The notes under the pieces: generated by a model
What the model was told of the DNA's origin: nothing
Seen by the model: the letters and a program-made list of their open reading frames with translations, nothing else
Database searches by the model: none
DNA from: CAXTTV01 sp964247295
GTDB taxonomy: Bacteria > Chloroflexota > Ktedonobacteria > Ktedonobacterales > Ktedonobacteraceae
Assembly (NCBI GenBank): GCA_964247295.1
Contig: CAXTTV010000189.1
Coordinates: forward strand, 1 to 9,528
Direction: 5' to 3'
Length of the DNA: 9,528 nucleotides
In this document: positions 5,801 to 9,528 of the stretch, in pieces
Layout of the letters: every line of letters begins with the position of its first letter
Position numbering within the stretch: position 1 is the first letter of the stretch
Position numbers and translations under genes: made by a program

Positions 5801-7519
5801 GGGACAGTCATTGGTCTGGGTAAAATCGCCGGCCTGAGCGCCTGTAACGGCAATCTTGCTCATATTGATAGAGGATGTACCGCTATTGGTCACTTTCACA
5901 GCCTGAACCGCGCTCGTCGCATTAACACCCTGATTTCCAAAAGCGAGATTACTGGCACTGAAGGTAACATTTGACTTTGGGGGTGTTGAAGTGCCAGCAA
6001 AGGCATTGAGAATATTAGCCGTCGTTTTCTGAATACCAGTATTGGTATAGGTATTTCCCAGGACACTTGCCAAACCCAAACTCCACTCAATGGTGCCAGA
6101 GGCAAAAACTTTAGCGCCGCTGGGAGCAGTATAGAGGGTGGAATTGGAGAAAGAGCTATAGCCCCCACAACATCCATGGACGGGCGAGTTGGAGAGCACT
6201 ATTGTATTGGGTGGAGTAAAGCTATTGTTAAAGACCCGATCGTACTCATAACCGACGATTCCAGGAACTGAGGAACCATCGACAAAGCCACTGCCGGCAT
6301 AGATCCAGCTTGAAGCGTTCTGCACAACATAGGGGTAGTCATTGTCTTCCTGCTGCTCATACATCACTCCGAGCAGGCCATTCTCAGGCTGGTTGACAAC
6401 TGGATCGCGCCAGAGCGTTGTGACCAGCGAATTGTTGGTGTTCCAGAGAGGATCAGGGCCGGGGGCAGTATTAGAGGTTGCGAAATCTTTATAGCCGACC
6501 TCAACCCGGTTAGCGACACCAGCGGCGCTGGGCTCGAAGCGGATCTGCCAGTACGAAACGTTAGCTGAGAAAAAGGCCACATTCACGCCAGCATTAATCG
6601 CATTCTGCACGGCATTGTGCATGCCCATCGACCAGTATTCATCATGGCCCACCGATAAAAAGCCTTTATGGCGCTGGATCTCGCTGGCGTGAGCTTCGGT
6701 ATCTATATTTGTGGTATAGGCAACATTGTACCCCTGCTGCTCCATCCAGTAGACAAATTTGTATTCATAAAAAAAGTAATGGCCCGCGCCATTGCTATCG
6801 CCAGGATTGAATGGGCGATCAAAAGAAACCTTGGTCGCATGTGGATAGGAATACTTTGATTTATCGGTCAGGTTATTATAAAGGCTGGTTCCCCCCCAGG
6901 TATTATAGGCCTGATAGGTTGTGACACTGGTCTGGAAAAGCAGATCTTCGTTCCCACCATCGTTTCGGACAGTAAAGAAAATGAAGCTGGATTTGTTTGT
7001 AGAAGAGGTTAGCTTCGCCAGATAGATGCCGCTCACCCAGTCAGAAGGGATTGTCACGGTCGTCGATTTCACCCAGCTTGAGCAGGAGATTATTCCCGTC
7101 ACTTTGTCCGGCGCAGGTACCGCCTGATGCTGACCAGTAAAGCTCCCTAAGGAAGTGATCAAGCGCGCCCCAATCCCCTGGTAATAGCCAGTACGAAAGA
7201 TATCTACTTTAAAGCTTGGCGCGACTGTCGTCACATAGAGGTCCAGTGACTCACCATGGTTCACACTAATTTTCGAGCCAAAGCCAGAAATTGTGTCGGG
7301 AGCGATATCCGAAGCGAAATCGTTCCAGCCAGATGTCCCCGGCTTACTATTTTCAATCTGTATAGGGTTTGAGCTAGCGGCCTGGGCTTGCGGAACAAAA
7401 AAAAGAGGGTGATGAAAAATGGTATATGGTAATCCTGTGAATAAGAGCGCCGCCAACAATCCACTGGCCAGCACAATCATACATTTATTCCTGACTATCC
7501 CATTACCCTGACGCTGCAT
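2810..7519 (-). CDS. large secreted protein: N,N-dimethylformamidase-beta-like domain, six choice-of-anchor-D repeats, two concanavalin-like domains
   Basis: A 1569-residue exported protein. Residues 1-47 are a signal peptide: basic start, hydrophobic run IVLASGLLAALLF, AQA cleavage site, no lipobox. Residues ~54-508 resemble the N,N-dimethylformamidase beta-subunit-like domain (NTWGG 207-210 region, GHDEYWS 291-297, FSANVSYWQIRFE 317-329). Four choice-of-anchor-D/ASH (Hydin-type) beta-sandwich repeats follow (~516-954), then a concanavalin/heparin-lyase-like domain (~958-1150), two more repeats (~1157-1367) and a second concanavalin-like domain (~1375-1563). Each repeat has the pattern 'L-x-FGNQ...TVTNSG...DF-x-QTNTC...SC-x-I-x-V-x-F-x-P...LSGTG'. 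No LPXTG motif, C-terminal membrane helix or S-layer domain is seen, so it is secreted or loosely wall-bound. It probably binds, and may hydrolyse, extracellular polymer; the substrate is unknown and catalysis is not proven. AAGGA seven bases before the ATG supports the start. Composition is rich in Thr, Ser and Asn. Confidence 0.85.
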   Translation of the reverse strand: MQRQGNGIVRNKCMIVLASGLLAALLFTGLPYTIFHHPLFFVPQAQAASSNPIQIENSKPGTSGWNDFASDIAPDTISGFGSKISVNHGESLDLYVTTVAPSFKVDIFRTGYYQGIGARLITSLGSFTGQHQAVPAPDKVTGIISCSSWVKSTTVTIPSDWVSGIYLAKLTSSTNKSSFIFFTVRNDGGNEDLLFQTSVTTYQAYNTWGGTSLYNNLTDKSKYSYPHATKVSFDRPFNPGDSNGAGHYFFYEYKFVYWMEQQGYNVAYTTNIDTEAHASEIQRHKGFLSVGHDEYWSMGMHNAVQNAINAGVNVAFFSANVSYWQIRFEPSAAGVANRVEVGYKDFATSNTAPGPDPLWNTNNSLVTTLWRDPVVNQPENGLLGVMYEQQEDNDYPYVVQNASSWIYAGSGFVDGSSVPGIVGYEYDRVFNNSFTPPNTIVLSNSPVHGCCGGYSSFSNSTLYTAPSGAKVFASGTIEWSLGLASVLGNTYTNTGIQKTTANILNAFAGTSTPPKSNVTFSASNLAFGNQGVNATSAVQAVKVTNSGTSSINMSKIAVTGAQAGDFTQTNDCPGSLAANASCTINTTFTPTAAGSRQSWISLTDSDTASPQVIALSGLGIASGSAVSLGATNLSFGNQTVNTTSPTQTVTITNSGTSALTFSYIQIQGLNANNFTQTNTCGTSLAVNASCKINVTFTPDAIGTRAGNITLVNNASDSPQTIVLSGTGVVASPGVAVNPLNLSFGDQTIGTSSTKSVTFTNSTGSALAISSIAITGTNASDFTQTNTCPPSSSSLATNASCTISVTFTPQANSSDARSANLVITDNGNGSPRTVSLSGGGVSVTPGIHLNPGNLTFNNQNVGSTSNSQSVTLTNNGAAPLTISSIVISGTQASDFAQTNTCPTSPSTLAVNANCTISVTFTPAAAGSRSAAITITDNSDGEGEATQVVNLNGTGVSTNTVVNFNNGFESGDFSGWTDGVSGNGSGTVQSSVVNTGRNAAQFTNAASQFTQVSTTVNNVPTHNYTRFAFRFSSLSDTTLIASGQDNAVHNQWVVYYDSGRQGLDFYFWNGAGKRYDLYTNQNAVTPNTWYTIEVEMNQVTSGHGEVWLNGNSIGNFDGDLTATQSYSKLILENTVVGTAYFDDAAIANSRAIPNSTTQSALVTPKTLDFKNQIVNTASGAQVITVTNNGTIALTMSGITITGSNASDFAQTNTCPSSLAVSTSCTINVTFTPGATGARSGSVTITDGAPDSPQSVALSGTGIASTPAVGLSPTSLTFGNQNTGTTSSAQSVVLTNSGNANLTISGITITGSNASDFVQTNTCPASLSPGTSCNLSVSFKPGGTGARSASITLANNAANSPQAIALSGTGQASPPTAKVYYNDDFESGTLNKWTYGAMGNGTATVQSPVVNKGQKAVKFTTPSNQYELIATTFSGSPKQSYTRFAFRMSGLSGTNPIAIGQDNSSHNQWVVYYDKGRQGLDISFWNAAGKRYDLYTNTNVLTDNAWYTVEIQANQTTNGHGEVWLNGTSIGAFNGDLSQSQSYGVLILGIANGGTDYFDDVIVSDSYNGKAN
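2831..3397 (-). other. second, C-terminal concanavalin-like domain
   Basis: Residues ~1375-1563, a paralogue of the domain at ~958-1150. They share SYTRFAFR / NYTRFAFR, HNQWVVYYD, GRQGLD, GKRYDLYTN, HGEVWLNG and YFDD. The DNA has diverged throughout, so this duplication is older than the 57-bp tract. Confidence 0.75.
3557..3613 (-). repeat. 57-bp near-identical tract, copy in repeat six
   Basis: Bases 3557-3613 match 3881-3937 with a single difference (A3576 versus G3900), an offset of 324 bp or exactly 108 codons. It encodes about residues 1303-1321 (GITITGSNASDFVQTNTCP). Confidence 0.9.
3881..3937 (-). repeat. 57-bp near-identical tract, copy in repeat five
   Basis: Partner of 3557-3613, encoding about residues 1195-1213 of the secreted protein. 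The match drops away quickly on both sides. Confidence 0.9.
4070..4648 (-). other. first concanavalin-like (heparin-lyase/lectin-like) domain
   Basis: Residues ~958-1150, from FNNGFESGDFSGW through TRFAFRF, GQDNAVHNQWVVYYD, KRYDLYTNQN, TWYTIEVEMNQ, HGEVWLNG and YFDDAAI. The order of strands and the final 'YFDD' match jelly-roll sugar-binding or lyase-type domains. Its closest relative in the window is the second copy at 2831-3397. Confidence 0.75.
4658..5974 (-). repeat. four tandem choice-of-anchor-D (ASH/Hydin-type) repeats
   Basis: Residues ~516-954 hold four ~105-residue repeats starting near NVTFSASNLAFGNQ, VSLGATNLSFGNQ, VAVNPLNLSFGDQ and IHLNPGNLTFNNQ, each ending in LSG or LNG-type strands. 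Each has two cysteines 10-13 residues apart (572/582, 680/690, 787/800, 900/913), plausible intra-repeat disulfides. Such repeats act as extracellular spacers in bacteria. Confidence 0.85.
5996..7360 (-). other. DMFase-beta-like domain of the large secreted protein
   Basis: Residues ~54-508. It opens with a beta-sandwich-like section (SLDLYVTT...KVDIFRTGYYQG...SGIYLAKL). A catalytic-type section follows with YNTWGG, RPFNPGDSNGAGHYFFYEYKFVYWM split across 235-259, GHDEYWS, then SPVHGCCGGYSSF (445-457) with an unusual Cys450-Cys451 pair. In true dimethylformamidase a mononuclear iron is held by two Tyr and one Glu; several Tyr and Glu sit in the conserved blocks here, but I cannot assign the ligands without an alignment. 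Confidence 0.7.
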
Positions 7520-7526
7520 ACAATCA

Positions 7527-7555
7527 TCCTTTTCTGACCCTTACCAGATAGGGGT
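7527..7555 (-). promoter_or_regulatory. Shine-Dalgarno and adjacent small hairpin before the large secreted-protein gene
   Basis: On the minus strand ACCCCTA (7555 to 7549) can pair with TAAGGGT (7543 to 7537) with one G-T wobble and a five-base loop. The AAAAGGA ribosome site follows, seven bases before the ATG at 7519. The hairpin sits directly upstream of the ribosome site without covering it. Confidence 0.35.
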
Positions 7556-7569
7556 AAACGAGCCGTGAT

Positions 7570-7627
7570 ACACATTTTTTAGGGGACTATGCTGTCAAAT
7601 TTCACCAAAGGAACAGAACACATAGTC
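7570..7627 (-). promoter_or_regulatory. possible promoter/operator region of the large secreted-protein gene
   Basis: On the minus strand a perfect TTGACA (7598 to 7593) is present, but no good -10 lies 16-18 bases on (ATGTGT at 17). An inverted repeat overlaps it: GACTATG-C-TGT (7585-7595) pairs with ACACATAGTC (7618-7627), 10 bp with one bulged C and a 22-base spacer. A poor -10 beneath a good -35 can indicate activator dependence, but this is speculative. Confidence 0.3.
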
Positions 7628-7738
7628 AGACATGCTTTTCCGTCTAAAGCTTAAGCTATAGGGTGTAAGAATCCGGTATAGTTCTGGTTGTGAAATTATG
7701 GATCAAATGGGGTAATGGTTTTAGTGAGGTGAAGATTA

Positions 7739-7785
7739 AGAAAGGGGTCTTCAGTATTTATTTAAATAACTGAAGACCCCTTTCT
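7739..7785 (-). terminator. strong hairpin downstream of the lanthipeptide synthetase gene
   Basis: AGAAAGGGGTCTTCAG (7739-7754) pairs perfectly over 16 bp with CTGAAGACCCCTTTCT (7770-7785). An inner TATTTA/TAAATA stem extends it with one bulged A. It begins 18 bases after the synthetase stop codon. The following minus-strand bases (TAATCTTCACC) are only mildly U-rich. It should isolate the synthetase transcript from the secreted-protein gene. The rest of the 284-base gap (7520-7803) shows a 10-bp palindrome AGCTTAAGCT (7648-7657) and no supported gene. Confidence 0.75.
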
Positions 7786-7803
7786 ACTCTAATCTAACTT
7801 TAT

Positions 7804-9528
7804 TTACGGTTTTGGAGGCTCTAAAGCTAGAACGGAGGGGACCAATTCAGGGTATGCGAGTCGAAGCAGTTGATATCCAATACCTGCCAGTCCAGTCATT
7901 AATCCCGGCGTCTCAATGCCTAAAGGAACACCGGTTAGCCAGCTCTGCCTCTGTATGCTCTCCAGGATCATAGCAGTGTACTTTTCTACATCAGGTTTTA
8001 ACTCTGGATACTTTTCAGAGGCCAGAAGAAGCACATCCAGATTTCCCAGATCGCCATGACAGAGCGAATGGTTCATTCCCCATCCCCGCGCCAGAGTGGT
8101 ATGTAACGCTGTGACAATCTCTTGCTGGATAGCCTCATCTTCAATATATGGCAACGATTGTACCCGTCCCAGGGCAATCCCTGGCGCTCCATTGCACCAG
8201 GCAACCATATAGGCCGTTTCGTCAGGCGACTGGGCGTTCCTAGATCGCAGGTCCGGCCAGTTGCCTTCCTTTGAGGAGAAAATCCCACGCTCATACTCCA
8301 TCGCGGACTGGGCCATCTTGTAAAAGCGCCTCTCACCACTGGCATCGGCCAACTGGAACAAACTCAAGGCGATACCCGCAGATCCATGAGAGAAACCAGT
8401 CAGAGCAACTTCTTGTTTTGGACCACACCAACCTGCTCCCCTGGTCTGGAGCTGGGCATGTGTCAGTAGATGATCGCCACAACGAACCGCCAGATCCAAA
8501 GCTTTCGATGAAGAAGAGACAGTATACAGACTTAACAAACTGAGAATACATCCAGCGCTTCCCGCGATAAGATCATACCTCTCATCACCATCAATACCTT
8601 GTTCTACGATTTCCATAACAGAATCTACATCTTCAAGCAGACTTTTGTCATTCCAAAGAACGATAAGATGAGAATAAAGGTAGAGAAGCGATCCCAGGCC
8701 ATTCATCGCTCCGATCAGCGGCTTATACTCAAGAATCTCTTCTTGAGGTAAAGCAACTAATTGTTGAATATATGTTTTTATCTCATTGAGAGCCATTCTC
8801 GCCAGATGTGTATACTGTGTCTGACCAGTGATACTTCCCAGATATGCGAGGAACAGAATGATGCCCGAAGTTCCGTCATAAAGATCCGCCCCCAGGGGAT
8901 GAACGGTCCAGGTAGATTCCTGGGCCAGGGTTATGCCTACCCAGCCCACGCTTTGTTCATGGCTAACAGAAAGAGTGTGAAGATGATCTCCAACGGCACA
9001 GGCGGCGGAACGAAGGTCGTCTGGCAGAACCGGAGCGGCTTCCGGTCGTAATGTGGAGTGCTTAAAAACAATATTCTCGTGGATGCCCCGCGACATCGTG
9101 GCAAACGAGGCTTGAATAAACCATTGTTGCACCTGTAAGTCCCGCTCACTCAAACTTTGAATACGGCGTTTGACGCTGGAGAGCGCGCTTTCCTCAAAGT
9201 AGTTGGGGATCTCCTCTCCCCGGCTCGTGTAGAGATGACGCGATCCTGGCCGGGCAGTAAAGAGTGGAATATCACCTTCAAGCAGATCTGTGCGTTCAGC
9301 GGTAATTAAGGGTATTAGATAGGGGGAGCGTTTCACAGCATTCCAGAGCTGATCTATATAGTGCTCACGATCAGCATCATCCCTCAGAACGTCGGGGTGA
9401 AAGCTTTCAATTAGGAGTTTATGATAGAGGCGTGTGGAACGGGCCACAAAGCGTGTCTCGACATGGGCAAAGGACGGCAACACCTCTTCTACCAGGGCCT
9501 TACGGTACTTAAGTAGCAATCCATACAT
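7804..9528 (-). CDS. lanM: class II lanthipeptide synthetase LanM, C-terminal part (gene runs off the right edge)
   Basis: Bifunctional LanM enzymes dehydrate Ser/Thr in a precursor peptide and then add Cys thiols to form (methyl)lanthionine rings. The visible 574 residues are the end of the dehydratase domain plus the whole LanC-like cyclase. Residues ~1-145 carry the dehydratase C-terminal pattern (RSTRLYHKLL, SFHPDVLRD, EGDIPLF at 84-90). The cyclase (~190-574) has GFSHGSAGIALSL (378-390) and an intact zinc site: Cys445 in WCNGAPGI, and Cys490-His491 in CHGDLGNLD. It ends with the family-typical TPGLMTGLAGIGYQLLRL...PSVLALEPP. LanM proteins are usually near 1000 residues, so about 400-500 N-terminal residues, including most dehydratase catalytic residues, are outside the window. 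The ATG at 9528 is probably internal. No precursor peptide, transporter or protease gene lies on the visible side. Downstream are a strong hairpin and then the secreted-protein gene on the same strand. Confidence 0.95.
   Translation of the reverse strand: MYGLLLKYRKALVEEVLPSFAHVETRFVARSTRLYHKLLIESFHPDVLRDDADREHYIDQLWNAVKRSPYLIPLITAERTDLLEGDIPLFTARPGSRHLYTSRGEEIPNYFEESALSSVKRRIQSLSERDLQVQQWFIQASFATMSRGIHENIVFKHSTLRPEAAPVLPDDLRSAACAVGDHLHTLSVSHEQSVGWVGITLAQESTWTVHPLGADLYDGTSGIILFLAYLGSITGQTQYTHLARMALNEIKTYIQQLVALPQEEILEYKPLIGAMNGLGSLLYLYSHLIVLWNDKSLLEDVDSVMEIVEQGIDGDERYDLIAGSAGCILSLLSLYTVSSSSKALDLAVRCGDHLLTHAQLQTRGAGWCGPKQEVALTGFSHGSAGIALSLFQLADASGERRFYKMAQSAMEYERGIFSSKEGNWPDLRSRNAQSPDETAYMVAWCNGAPGIALGRVQSLPYIEDEAIQQEIVTALHTTLARGWGMNHSLCHGDLGNLDVLLLASEKYPELKPDVEKYTAMILESIQRQSWLTGVPLGIETPGLMTGLAGIGYQLLRLAYPELVPSVLALEPPKP

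Noticed and set aside
7589..7654. + strand 21-residue frame starting at ATG 7589, considered as a lanthipeptide precursor or small protein
   Set aside because: It has no cysteine, no leader-like segment and no cleavage motif, and the AGGGG upstream is too close to the ATG; chance is enough.
7520..7740. Riboswitch or small RNA in the leader of the secreted-protein gene
   Set aside because: No known aptamer core was recognised and the stems are short; only unspecific dyads are supported.
7520..7803. Search for a LanM substrate peptide in the gap beside the synthetase
   Set aside because: No short frame on either strand has the needed Cys plus Ser/Thr core or a GG/GA-type leader; precursors, if any, are outside the window.

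Overview
The window reads as accessory/housekeeping chromosome from a bacterium of moderate GC. My best guess is a Ktedonobacteria-like Chloroflexota. This rests only on the mix of proteins: a glycine-rich general-stress-17M-type protein, Mn superoxide dismutase, a COG2085-type reductase, a very large secreted choice-of-anchor-D protein and a class II lanthipeptide synthetase. No rRNA or other taxonomic marker is present, so this is inference.

Layout. Left edge, + strand: the 3' part of a general-stress-type protein (1-434), an imperfect hairpin (480-521), then a Mn-type superoxide dismutase (650-1267) with its own extended -10 promoter. A strong hairpin (1288-1321) separates it from a convergent minus-strand block. 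That block holds a Rossmann-fold NADP/F420-type oxidoreductase (1346-1972) and, upstream of it in transcription, D-aminoacyl-tRNA deacylase dtd (2118-2570), which has an extended -10 promoter. Two hairpins (2693-2734, 2749-2788) then end a 1569-residue secreted protein (2810-7519, minus). This protein has a signal peptide, an N,N-dimethylformamidase-beta-like domain, four choice-of-anchor-D (ASH/Hydin-type) repeats, a concanavalin-like domain, two more repeats and a second concanavalin-like domain. A 284-base leader/intergenic region carries dyads and a 16-bp hairpin (7739-7785). The right edge is filled by the C-terminal 574 residues of a class II lanthipeptide synthetase (LanM, 7804 to beyond 9528, minus).

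How the parts relate. The genes look like separate small transcription units, not one operon, because strong hairpins lie between most of them. The left third is stress and quality control: superoxide removal, D-amino-acid proofreading and redox chemistry. The right two thirds are cell-surface and secondary-metabolite functions. No lanthipeptide precursor, transporter or immunity gene is visible here; any such genes would lie beyond the right edge.

The least ordinary objects are the mosaic secreted protein, with its repeat cassette and near-identical DNA tracts, and the LanM fragment. I did not find a clearly new multi-gene system inside these limits.
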